64,000 nt of DNA from Neocallimastix lanati (nom. inval.). Taxonomy: Eukaryota; Neocallimastigomycota; Neocallimastigomycetes; Neocallimastigales; Neocallimastigaceae. Below the pieces are notes generated by a model that was given only the letters and a program-made list of their open reading frames with translations, searched no databases and had not been told where the DNA came from. Where the stretch lies: assembly GCA_016946835.1 (NCBI GenBank), contig JACVTC010000004.1, forward strand, positions 105,001 to 169,000. The letters run 5' to 3'. Made by a program: the position numbers and the translations under genes. Positions 35,369-45,261 of this stretch are shown here, one piece after another. Positions within the stretch are counted from its first letter, which is position 1. Every line of letters starts with the position of its first letter.

Positions 35369-38300
35369 CTAACACTTCACCATAATAGAATCTCTAAATT
35401 TATTTAATAGATATGTATTGAGATACTTTGTAAAACCATCGGCTAGATTATCTTCAGACTTTATATATTTTAGTTTTATTTTATTTTCTTTAATAAGATC
35501 TCTTGTGTGGTGATATTTTATGTCTATGCGTCTAGATCTTGGGTTAATAGTTTCATTTTCGCAATTATAAATGGCAGCTTTATTATCTACATTTATTGTT
35601 ATACAATTACAATTTAATTTTAATTCATTTAATACATTTTCATACCACAAGCAATGTCTAGCGCATTCATTTATTCCATAATATTCACTTTCGGCAGAAG
35701 ATACAGATACACAGTGTTGTAATTTTGAATACCATGAGGTAGGTCCTGAACCTATTTTAATTATATAACCCGTAGTAGATTTTCTAGACTCTACATCTCC
35801 TCCGTAATCTGCATCTACATAAACATTTAATTTTAAGTTTCCTGAATACCTTAAACCATAATTAGGTTTTCCCTTGAGGTATCTAAATATTTTGATGACA
35901 TTATACCAATCTTCATAATTTGGATCTTTGGCTTTTCTGGAAGCTTTATTCACAGGAAATAAGATATCCGGTCTAGTACATATCGCGAGATATAATAAAC
36001 TACCTATAGCTTGTTGGTATTTCGTGATATTGAATTTTCTTTTTCTTAATTCTTCATTTTCTTCTGGTATCATATTTGAAGATATTTTATACTTATCTAT
36101 ATCAAATTTTCTTAATATATTCTCTAGATATTTATGTTGTTGCAATAGATAGCCGTCCTTTTCTTTTATAAATTTAACGCCAATGATTGTATCCACAGGA
36201 CCTATATCAGTTATGTTAAAATAATTTTTTAGTAAATGTTTTGTTTTATAAACTTCATGTTCATTACCTGTTAATAATATATCATCTACATAAACTGTAA
36301 GAAGACAAATAATTTTATTCCGATCATTCATTTTAACGTAAATGCATGGTTCACTTCGAAGTCTATTAAAACCAATATTTATAAGTTTTTCATTTAAAGT
36401 CTCGTTCCACAAACGACCAGACTGTTTCAAACCGTACAAGGCTTTATTTAGTTTCCAATAGCCATTTTTATAATCTTCAGCACCTTCTGGAATTTCCATA
36501 TAAACATCTTCGTTTAGTGTAGCGTTTAGATAGGCTGATTTTATATCAATTTGATATATATTAAAGTTATTGGCTGATGCAATAGCAGTTGCTATTCTCA
36601 AAGAGTCCTGTTTCAATGTGGGTGAGAACGTCTCATTATAATCAATGCCTTGTTTTTGTGTAAAACCTCTGGCTACCAGTCTTGCTTTTCTTTTATTTAT
36701 ACTATTGTCTGAATTATATTTGTATCTGAACACCCACTTTGGTGTTATTATATTACTACCCTTGGGTACCCTATCAACTTTCTTATAAACTTTTAAGTTT
36801 TTCATGCTGTTTAATTCCTCCTTGACTGCTTGTAACCATTCATTTTTATCAATTTTATTGAATATATCAGGATAATTATAGGGTTCACACAGCTCCTCCT
36901 TTGTAGATAACAAAGAAAAATTATCTTCTATTATATCCATTAAATCAAATGATTTTATTTTCTTTGATTCTGGTTTTAATTCAGAATCAAGCTTTCTCTT
37001 ACCTTTCCGTTTAACGTTCTTGTCCTTTAAATTAGATGATTTTAATTTCTTTGTTTCAGGTTTTGTTTCTGAATCAAGTTTTCTCTTTCCTTTACGTTTA
37101 CTTGTTTTCTTATTATTTGTTTTATCTGGTGTTTCTTTATCATTATTAATATTTGATATTGTAGAATTATTTGATTTATTACTCATATCTAATTTATTTA
37201 ATTCTTTATTTTCATTTGAATTTAATTCTTTATTTACATTTGAATTTAATTCTTTGTTTACATTTGAATTTAATTCATTTTTTATATTTGAGTTTAATTC
37301 TTTGTTTACTTTTGAATTTAATTCTTTGTTTACATTTGAATTTAATTCTTTGTTTACATTTGAATTTAATTCTTTGCTTACATTTGGATTTAATTCATTT
37401 TTTATATTTGAATTTAATTCTTTATTTACATTTGAATTTAATTCATTGTTTATATTTGAATTTAATTCTTTATTTATATTTGAATTTAATTCATTGTTTA
37501 TATTTGAATTTAATTCTTTGTTTATATTTGAATTTAATTCATTGTTTATATTTGAATTTAATTCTTTGTTTATATTAGAATTATTATTTATACGTTGGAC
37601 ATCGTTCATATTCGACTGACCATCATATAAATTATTAGTTCTCATTTTTGTATTAAAATTATTTTTATATAAATTATTATTTGGAATGTAATTATTTTTT
37701 ACATAATTATTATCAATGGAACTTGAATTTCCATACATAACGTTATCATTACAATTTGAATTATGTATGGATTGTTCCATTTTATCATTTTTATTATTTA
37801 TATTGTTAATTAAATTATATTTACCTTGAGAATTGTCTTCTGAATTTTTATTGTTTAAATTTCCTGAATTTGATGAATTTTGAGCATTATTTTCATAATT
37901 TATAATTTTATTAATATAATTATTATTTAAATTATTATCATTTAAATATAAATGACCCTTATATTCATTTAGAAAATTATTATAATTTTCATTTTGAATA
38001 TAATTATTTTTATTTAAATAATTTAAATTAGGATTTATAAATCCACCAATATAATTGTAAATGGCCGGATTTAAGTTTTCTGCAAAAGGTAAATTGCTAC
38101 TTATATTACTATTTAAATTATTTAAAGGTAAAATATTATAATTATTATAATTTTTATATGGGTCAATTATATTTTGGGGAAAATTTTTATTTGGATTAGG
38201 ACTATAAGTAAAATTAATATTATTATCATTTAAATAATTTTTATTAAAATTATATTTATTTAAATTATTTTCATTTGGATAATTATTATTTATATTATTA

Positions 38301-40015
38301 TTGTTATTTAAATTATTATTTTCTAAATAATTATTATTTAAATTATTTAAATTATCATTATTATTTATATTGTTATTATTTGTATTTAAATTGTAATTAA
38401 TTATATTATTTTTATTTTCTTCTCTATTTTCTGTTGTCTCTTTATTTTCATGTTCCTTATTTTTGTTATTATAGTCTTGGAGTAATACTGTACTTTTGTT
38501 ATTTTCATCGTATTCTTCCATATTAACCTCAAAGTTATATATTTCTGGTCTTGTAGAAGGTGCGGAAATATTACCAGGGATATCTTCGAAGAATTCAACT
38601 GCCCTTGAAAGGACTATTTTATTGTTTGTAGTATCATATATTATGTAGGCTGTTGGATTTTTATCATCATATCCTAAAAATATTCCAGGAAGGGAGGTTC
38701 CGTTGAATTTTCGCCTAAATTGTTTTGGGATATAAAAGTAAACTTGGCAACCAAATACTCTAAACTTTTCATAATCGACCTTTTCTTGATATAATTCCTC
38801 AAAAGGCACTTTGTTGTTGTTACCAGTATGTGGTAACCTATTATGAATGTAATTTGCTGTCCTTACAGCATCTTCCCAATATTTATGATTTAGCTTACCG
38901 TCTTTGAGCATGGCGGTGGCGTTATAAATGAGAGTTTCTTGAAAACGTTCGGCTCTTCCGTTTTGCTGTGGGTTGTAAGGTATTGAAAATTGTTGTTCAA
39001 TACCATTCTCTTCACAAAATTTCCTAAAGTTATTATTTGTAAACTCAGTACCATTGTCGGTTCGTATATATTTAATATTTTTGTTGAAAATGTTGGTGAC
39101 TTTCTTATACCATTTTCTGAAAATATTGAACACTTCGGCTTTTGAGTTCATAAAAAAGACCCATCCGTACCTGGTATAATCATCTAATATACTTAAGAAA
39201 TATTTATTTCCATATATGGAGCTATCTAGGGATGACACTGTATCCATATGTATAAGTTCAAACGGCTCTTTTGACTTGTTTCTTGCTTTGTTATAAGGTT
39301 TATTTCTCATCTTGGACGCACATATTATACATTTATTTTGTATGTTTATATTATTTAATTTTTCCTTAATGTTATCTATATAAAAGTGGCCAAGACGGCG
39401 GTGCCATAGCTCCATGTTTTCTGTGTTAAAAGCTTTTATAATATTGTCACATGTAATAGTCTTTTTGTTGTTGTCCCTATTATATTCTATTTTATTTTTG
39501 AAAGTCCATACTTTATATATTTTGGATTTATTAGATTTGGTAGTAAATATCCTTTTGCCTTCTTTGTTGTAAATGGTAACTAAATTTTTATTATTAAAAT
39601 TGTAAAATATTGTTTTATAACCTTCTTCACTTAAGTTGTCTATTGACAACAAACTTCTTTTGAATTTAGGGATATATAATACATTTCGTAATGTAATTTC
39701 ATTATTGTTAATATAGCCTACGTACGTACCTTTGTACGTAGCAGTAACTGTACCTCCGTCAGCGAATTGGATTATTTCTTCACACCTTATCTTATCTATT
39801 AAACTTGATAATGCATTTGTCATGTGATAGGTGGCTCCGGAGTCAATTGTCCAACTGACTATATTACTTGGTAGCTTCGCTTTAGTTGATGGGGCAGTCA
39901 CATAATAACTGAGGTTTTGTCTCGGCATGTTATTTTCTGCTTTAGTAGCGTCCACGCCTCGGACGAACGGAGTATGAGGATTGGATATCTTCATCTGAAT
40001 TGTAATCTTTGAGGC
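35369..40015 (-). CDS. pol: Copia pol polyprotein (protease-integrase-RT-RNase H)
   Basis: Open in the +1 frame from 40015; the first Met at 39994 gives 1,541 residues (numbering from it). Aspartic protease DSGATYHMT is at 51-59. Integrase zinc finger ligands are H198, H203, C222, C225; the catalytic triad D251, D313, E349 has the canonical D(35)E spacing (RTDNGTEF, QQNGRAERF). An insert of roughly 500 residues rich in Asn follows, with 16 copies of an ELNSN-type octapeptide and two copies of a basic KRKGKRKLDSE block. Reverse transcriptase runs from about 1010 (WVFRYKY, ARLVARGF) to YVDD at 1235-1238. RNase H has D1394 (VDADYGG) and E1435 (SSAESEYY). It ends IMVKC just before the polypurine tract. 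All catalytic residues are present. Expression probably needs a +1 frameshift from gag. Confidence 0.96.
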   Translation of the reverse strand, partial: ASKITIQMKISNPHTPFVRGVDATKAENNMPRQNLSYYVTAPSTKAKLPSNIVSWTIDSGATYHMTNALSSLIDKIRCEEIIQFADGGTVTATYKGTYVGYINNNEITLRNVLYIPKFKRSLLSIDNLSEEGYKTIFYNFNNKNLVTIYNKEGKRIFTTKSNKSKIYKVWTFKNKIEYNRDNNKKTITCDNIIKAFNTENMELWHRRLGHFYIDNIKEKLNNINIQNKCIICASKMRNKPYNKARNKSKEPFELIHMDTVSSLDSSIYGNKYFLSILDDYTRYGWVFFMNSKAEVFNIFRKWYKKVTNIFNKNIKYIRTDNGTEFTNNNFRKFCEENGIEQQFSIPYNPQQNGRAERFQETLIYNATAMLKDGKLNHKYWEDAVRTANYIHNRLPHTGNNNKVPFEELYQEKVDYEKFRVFGCQVYFYIPKQFRRKFNGTSLPGIFLGYDDKNPTAYIIYDTTNNKIVLSRAVEFFEDIPGNISAPSTRPEIYNFEVNMEEYDENNKSTVLLQDYNNKNKEHENKETTENREENKNNIINYNLNTNNNNINNNDNLNNLNNNYLENNNLNNNNNINNNYPNENNLNKYNFNKNYLNDNNINFTYSPNPNKNFPQNIIDPYKNYNNYNILPLNNLNSNISSNLPFAENLNPAIYNYIGGFINPNLNYLNKNNYIQNENYNNFLNEYKGHLYLNDNNLNNNYINKIINYENNAQNSSNSGNLNNKNSEDNSQGKYNLINNINNKNDKMEQSIHNSNCNDNVMYGNSSSIDNNYVKNNYIPNNNLYKNNFNTKMRTNNLYDGQSNMNDVQRINNNSNINKELNSNINNELNSNINKELNSNINNELNSNINKELNSNINNELNSNVNKELNSNIKNELNPNVSKELNSNVNKELNSNVNKELNSKVNKELNSNIKNELNSNVNKELNSNVNKELNSNENKELNKLDMSNKSNNSTISNINNDKETPDKTNNKKTSKRKGKRKLDSETKPETKKLKSSNLKDKNVKRKGKRKLDSELKPESKKIKSFDLMDIIEDNFSLLSTKEELCEPYNYPDIFNKIDKNEWLQAVKEELNSMKNLKVYKKVDRVPKGSNIITPKWVFRYKYNSDNSINKRKARLVARGFTQKQGIDYNETFSPTLKQDSLRIATAIASANNFNIYQIDIKSAYLNATLNEDVYMEIPEGAEDYKNGYWKLNKALYGLKQSGRLWNETLNEKLINIGFNRLRSEPCIYVKMNDRNKIICLLTVYVDDILLTGNEHEVYKTKHLLKNYFNITDIGPVDTIIGVKFIKEKDGYLLQQHKYLENILRKFDIDKYKISSNMIPEENEELRKRKFNITKYQQAIGSLLYLAICTRPDILFPVNKASRKAKDPNYEDWYNVIKIFRYLKGKPNYGLRYSGNLKLNVYVDADYGGDVESRKSTTGYIIKIGSGPTSWYSKLQHCVSVSSAESEYYGINECARHCLWYENVLNELKLNCNCITINVDNKAAIYNCENETINPRSRRIDIKYHHTRDLIKENKIKLKYIKSEDNLADGFTKYLNTYLLNKFRDSIMVKC
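37195..37578 (-). repeat. 24-bp coding minisatellite in pol (16 ELNSN octapeptides)
   Basis: Sixteen units of the type NKELNSNI or NNELNSNI lie between integrase and reverse transcriptase, in frame. Early copies alternate NK and NN, indicating 48-bp block expansion. Confidence 0.95.
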
Positions 40016-40982
40016 TTATTTGAGCATCAGCAAATTCGCAATACCCATTCTCTTTGTTTATACTTGCGTTGTTGGCTTTGATATTATTGTTCTTTTTTCT
40101 TTTGTTCTTCTCATTATGCCAACAGTCCCGTGCTATATGTCCTAGCTTGTTACATATATAACATCTTTTTCTTCCTCTGTTGTTTCTTGGTGTGAATCTA
40201 TTTTTCTTGGTCATTGAGTTAACGTTTATTACTGTATTATTCTTGTGGTTATTTTCTTTTCTAAGTTCCTTAAGATATTTTAGCTTAGGGACCTTCTTTT
40301 TTAGACATTTGGTAACATCTTCCCATTTCCCATCGTGGTCCATTATGTTAACTTCCAATGTTATTTCATATGGAAGAGCGAGATAGAGATATTCAAATTT
40401 CTTCTCATCGCTGATTTCCATTTCAAGACTACTTAATTCATTGAAAATGTTGTTCATTTCTTCAATAAATAGTGAAATATCATTTTCTTTGTTATATTTC
40501 ATATTCTCTAACTTATTTTTTAATTCTAATTTCCTTTCTTCATTTGATCTAGTATTACTTGCTTTTAAAATGTTCCAAATTTGATAGGCACTAGATCTCT
40601 GAAAATCTAATTTGATTTTGATTTCATCTGATATGCTATTGTTTATCAGATGCTTAGCTAAAGAATCTAGCTTTATCATTTCTTTTGTGACGTCTTTTTC
40701 ATAATATAGGTCATCACAACCTCTAACCTTTTTATATTTCTTTAGATTTTCTTTAGCTATTTTGTTTTTCTTTATAACTTTTACCTTTTCTTCGTAAACA
40801 TAGTCATCAACATCATTAATAACTAATAAAAGATCCATATCCGTTAACCATAGTCTGTAGTTATTTGATGTTAATAGGTGTTTTGTAGTAGTTGGTTTAT
40901 TTGCTATGTTTACTGTATTTATTTGGTTTAATGTATTTACTGTTTCTTCAACAGTATTCGTTATATTCCTTTTTTCACTCAT
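39942..40982 (-). CDS. gag: Copia gag with CCHC zinc knuckle
   Basis: 346-residue capsid/nucleocapsid precursor. The N-terminus carries the copia-type gag core (HLLTSNNYRLWLTDMDLLL, YQIWNILKA, EMNNIFNELSSLEMEIS). Residues about 276-289 form the CCHC knuckle CYICNKLGHIARDC, flanked by basic RNNRGRKR and KNKRKKNNN segments. The C-terminus ends RPRRGRY at a TAA inside the pol overlap. The ATG lies only 23 nt inside the 5' LTR boundary, so the untranslated leader is essentially LTR sequence plus primer site. Confidence 0.95.
   Translation of the reverse strand: MSEKRNITNTVEETVNTLNQINTVNIANKPTTTKHLLTSNNYRLWLTDMDLLLVINDVDDYVYEEKVKVIKKNKIAKENLKKYKKVRGCDDLYYEKDVTKEMIKLDSLAKHLINNSISDEIKIKLDFQRSSAYQIWNILKASNTRSNEERKLELKNKLENMKYNKENDISLFIEEMNNIFNELSSLEMEISDEKKFEYLYLALPYEITLEVNIMDHDGKWEDVTKCLKKKVPKLKYLKELRKENNHKNNTVINVNSMTKKNRFTPRNNRGRKRCYICNKLGHIARDCWHNEKNKRKKNNNIKANNASINKENGYCEFADAQISLKDYNSDEDIQSSYSVRPRRGRY
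39956..39962 (-). promoter_or_regulatory. Candidate +1 ribosomal frameshift heptamer CCG-AGG-C
   Basis: Gag and pol overlap in the +1 direction between 40015 and 39945. Within the overlap the gag-frame codons CGT CCG AGG CGT GGA CGC form a run of codons that are rare in this A/T-rich genome. AGG followed by C matches the slow-codon half of the yeast Ty1 heptamer CUU-AGG-C. Slippage here would continue as CGA GGC GTG GAC in pol. The exact site is inferred, and internal initiation at the pol Met (39994) is the alternative. Confidence 0.4.
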
Positions 40983-40994
40983 TTCTGCTAATGA

Positions 40995-41005
40995 GACTCT
41001 TAATC
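40995..41005 (-). other. Candidate primer-binding site, half-tRNA-Lys(CUU)
   Basis: Immediately inside the 5' LTR the element reads GATTAAGAGTC. Its complement, GACTCTTAATC, matches the anticodon arm of tRNA-Lys(CUU) (loop CTCTTAA) as I know it from yeast. This suggests priming by a tRNA cut in the anticodon loop, as Drosophila copia does with initiator tRNA-Met. It has no complement to a tRNA 3' CCA end (TGG start) as ordinary sites do. Confidence 0.45.
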
Positions 41006-41255
41006 TTTTGTTTTTTTATTTTTTATTTTATTTTATTTTTTTTCTTTTTTTTTATTTATTTAAGTTCTATATTATTTAATTATTAAATTATTATTTTATT
41101 TTATACTAATTACATGTATTAGTTTTTTACTACATCAATTACACAATATCTTCATATTAATATTATATGTATTAAGCCACATACATACATACATACATAA
41201 AGATTTAAATATATATAATATAAATTACTATACTATTTGAACTTTATTTTTAACA
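41006..41255 (-). repeat. 5' LTR of the copia element
   Basis: Identical in all 250 positions to the copy at 35096-35345. It presumably carries the element promoter and RNA start. It is followed directly outside by the right CATTT target duplication. Confidence 0.95.
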
Positions 41256-41260
41256 CATTT

Positions 41261-41969
41261 TTAGATAAAAATTGGATAAATAAATATAAAACAAATAAAA
41301 TTAATTATATAATTAAATTTTAAAAATAATTAATAAAAAAAAATTATTTAAAAATATAATTAAATAATCAATATAAAAGATAAAAATATGATATATAAAA
41401 AATTATTATAATCTCTCCCTCAAGATATATACAACAGTTATAAATAAATATTTGTATATATGGAACCACTGAATATATTTCACTAATTTATGAATGATAA
41501 ATTGATTTATAATAAAAAATAAAATAAAATAAAATATGATATTATATATAATTATTTATATATTGTATAAATTTTATTATCTATTTTATTATTTTTTTCC
41601 TAAATAATTTATTTTTATATTTATATATAAAAATATATATTAATTATTTAAAAATATAAATAATAAATAGATAGAATATTATAACATAAAAAATTTAACT
41701 AATATTCATTAAAAAGTAAACTTTTCAATTATTCATTTATTATTATCAAATGATTTATTGATAGAATATATATATAAAAGCATTTTTATTACTAACAAAA
41801 TTATTAATTTAATCTAAAATAATGATTATTATAATATTATTATTATTAAATTCAAAACTTTTTAAAAAAAAATTTTTTTTTCAAAGCTTATGTTTTTCAA
41901 TTTTATTTATTTATTATTTTAATTTATCTTACATTTTAAATGTTTATTTAGCATTTTAAACGTTAAGAT

Positions 41970-42010
<41 letters not shown>

Positions 42011-42352
42011 TTTTACTTTTATTTTTCATTTACAAAGTTCTTTTTATTTTATTTTTATAAGATAACTTGATATGACATAACTTTGCATTATGCTTTATCT
42101 AATTTTAAAAACTTTAAAGAAAAAAGTAAAAATTAAATATATATATAATAAATAAATATTTTTTTTCATTATTTCGTCTTTTCTATTTAAAATTTCTTTA
42201 AATATAAAAAAAAACCTGTTTTAACATATCTTTTCAAAATTAAATTAAATTCCATAATCAATAATAAATTAAATTTCAAATTTAATTTAAATTGAATAAA
42301 AAAAAATTAAAAAAAATAAAAAATGAAATAGATAAAAAGGTGGCATTTAATT

Positions 42353-42385
<33 letters not shown>

Positions 42386-43636
42386 TATGAACATTAAAAA
42401 TTATTTAAATATGAAAAGAATTCATTCATTCTTTATTTTATATATTCTATATCAATAGTTATATATTTATATCTATAATAATTGTTATAATATGTGTCTA
42501 TATATTTTTTTATTCCTTGAAAAAAAAAAATTGAATGGTTTTAATTCAATTAGAATGATATTTAAAAATAAAAATATATATTTATTATATTTTTTTATTA
42601 TTTTTATTATTTTTATTATTTTTATTTTTTTTTATAAATAAAAATTGAAATTATATTATTATAGAATCTATATGATAAAAACAATACTCCATAGACAATT
42701 TTGAAGATTAATTTTAATGCAATCAATATAAAATATTAATTAAAAAAAAAAAAAAAAAAAAATAGGAAATTAAAGAAATTAAATGTCTAATTTATTCATG
42801 ATAAAATAGTTCAAAAATTATTTCTATATTATATTATATATTTTATTTATATTTTATATACGAATAATAGTATGAAGATGAGAAAAAATAATTAATAATA
42901 AGAAGATAAGTATAATAATAATAATTAATAGTTGAAAAGAAGATTTAATAATAAAGTGGAAGAAGAATAAAAATAATAAAGAATAAAAATAGTAATAGTA
43001 AAGAAAATTAATAATATTGAAGAATAACAATAATATTAAAGAATAATAATTAATAATAAAATAAATAAATAATAAAAATAATGAATAAATAATAAATAAA
43101 TTTAATAATTTTAATTTTGATCTTTTATATATATTTTATGGAGTGACATCATATCATAACTCCCTTTTTATTAAATTTTGAAATTAATTATTAAAAATAA
43201 TAATAATAATAATAAATTTTTTTCCTATATATATATTATTATTATTTTATATCTAATACAAAATATGATATAAAACAAAAAAGATATATTAATAATAATA
43301 TAATAATAATAAAATTAAAAAAAAAAATTATTAAATTATTTTTAATTTATATTACATGTATCATTTATCTACCAATAAAATTAAAATATATAGTAATGGT
43401 TCATTTTACTAAAAACAAAAAATTACAAATAAAACATTCCATTTTATTATTTTTAAATAATAAAAAATAAAAGGCCATTTATAATTTTAATTATTTATTT
43501 AAAATATTAATAATGTATAATTAATTCATTAAAATTTCAAAAAAAAAAAAAATTAATAAATGAGCTCTATAAAATATTTTATTTGTAATTTTATAAGAAT
43601 TACTATTAGAATTAAATATATGTTTAATAAATATTG

Positions 43637-43667
<31 letters not shown>

Positions 43668-44258
43668 GTACATTATTTTATATATAAAAATTCAATATAT
43701 ATATATATATATAAACCATTAAATTCCATCTTTTTTTTTTGGAATGTTTTATTATTTGTTTATTTGTTTTGGTTTTGTTTATTATATTTTATTTTATTTT
43801 ATTTAAAATTATTTTACTTTATTTATTAATTATTCAATATTAAAGATTAAAAAAAAAATTTTTTTTTCTAAATTTAATTGATATTTAGAGTTATATATAT
43901 ATATTTTTTGATTTAAAGAACTTTATACATAATAATTAAAAAAAAAAAAAAAAAAGAACTATAGTATATACTGTATCTTGTATTTTAAATAAATAAATAT
44001 AAATATATGAGTTTAATATATTAAAAAAAGATAATTATTATTATAATATTAAATATTTCAGTACTTTCCACTTGTTTTTGTTTTTTAAATATATATATAT
44101 ATATATATATACACACATTAATGAAGAAGTAAACGGACGTAGTTAAAATATTTTAATTTTTTAATTATTTTTGCTATTTTATTATTATTATTATTATTGT
44201 TGTTGTTGTTGTTGTTGTTATTTTAATTTACCGAAAAACATGAAAATTAAATAAAAAT

Positions 44259-44290
<32 letters not shown>

Positions 44291-44325
44291 GATATTTAAC
44301 AATTTAATATTTATAATAATAACAG

Positions 44326-44385
<60 letters not shown>

Positions 44386-44430
44386 GGATAATAATAAAAA
44401 TTAGTTTCATCAAAACTTTTTTTTTTTTAC
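41261..44430. other. Gene-free A/T-rich region right of the retrotransposon
   Basis: Contains homopolymers, TATA runs and a purine-rich GAAGA/AATAA stretch at about 42860-43030. No frame with homology, no tRNA and no conserved RNA recognised. Confidence 0.55.
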
Positions 44431-44650
44431 TATAAGAATAAAGAATTTCACAAGTTCCACAAAATATGAAATTGGGAAAGAAAACTCTCTCAAAGGTGAT
44501 TGAAAGATATTATTTATGAAATGCCTTTTTTTCCTCCCCTCTCGAAACCGATCCTTAATAAGATTTCATTGCAATTCCTCCAAGAAGGAAAATAAAGATG
44601 GTCTTCCCCTGAACTCCATAATAGGTAATCCAGAGGGAGGCTTTATTTAT
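44431..44650. other. Unexplained higher-GC island
   Basis: Roughly 200 bp with clearly more G and C than the surroundings (TTCCTCCCCTCTCGAAACCG, CCAGAGGGAGGC). A plus-strand frame from 44516 reads SRNRSLIRFHCNSSKKENKD and continues into TATA repeat. A minus-strand frame reads LPLDYLLWSSGEDHLYFPSW. Neither is recognised. CCTCCCCTC and GAGGGAGG could pair as RNA stems. It could be a non-coding RNA, a small exon or a decayed insertion. Confidence 0.4.
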
Positions 44651-44998
44651 CTTAAAATTAATAATTTCATCAACACTATTTTCAAATATTATATATATAT
44701 ATATATATATATATTTTTTTTATAAAATTTCTATTTAATTATATACATATATGATTTATAACTAAACATAATTTTATTTATTTATTTATTTGTTTATTTA
44801 TTTATTTATTTATTTTTCTTTTATTGATTTGATTTATTTATTTAAATTAAAACAAAAAAAAATATATTTTAAAATATTTATATGAATTGAAAAACTAATT
44901 TATTTTATTGATATACTTTATTAAAATTTATTGATTTTAATAGACAGTAATATTGAATTCTAATATAAATAAAATAATAAATTTAAATAATAAAAATA

Positions 44999-45034
<36 letters not shown>

Positions 45035-45261
45035 TAGAATAAAATAAAAGTTTACTTGTTCTTTAATTATTTTTTATTTATATAGTAAATGAAAGATTTT
45101 TATTATTATTATTATTATTATTATTTCTTTATATATATATATATTATATTTATATATGAATATAAATATATATATATAATTTTTTATTTTTTATTTTTTA
45201 TTTTTTTTTTTTTATTTCGTTTATTTTTTCTTCATTTTATTTCTCATTTTATTTAAATTAA
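44651..45261. other. A/T-rich spacer 3' of PRO1
   Basis: TATA, TTTA and AAT arrays only; holds the 3' region of the glutamate kinase gene. No gene seen. Confidence 0.6.

Larger units (their letters stand above)
35096..41255 (-). mobile_element. Ty1/copia LTR retrotransposon, apparently intact and young
   Basis: A 6,160-bp element on the minus strand has, in order: 5' LTR (41255-41006), primer-binding site, gag, pol in the +1 frame, polypurine tract and 3' LTR (35345-35096). Pol order is protease, integrase, reverse transcriptase, RNase H, which defines the copia superfamily (gypsy places integrase last). The two LTRs are identical over all 250 bases, both long frames are open and a 5-bp target duplication is present. 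The insertion is therefore recent and could be active. It sits in an intergenic spacer. Its base composition is visibly less A/T-rich than the surrounding spacer. Confidence 0.97.

Noticed and set aside
37020-37619. Plus-strand frame of about 200 codons opposite pol
   Set aside because: Shadow of the antisense ELNSN repeat; the pol frame has domains and a coherent polyprotein.
43681-44120. Possible tRNA or snRNA genes among short GC-containing patches
   Set aside because: No cloverleaf, B-box (GGTTCGA) or U6/U2 core sequence could be found.
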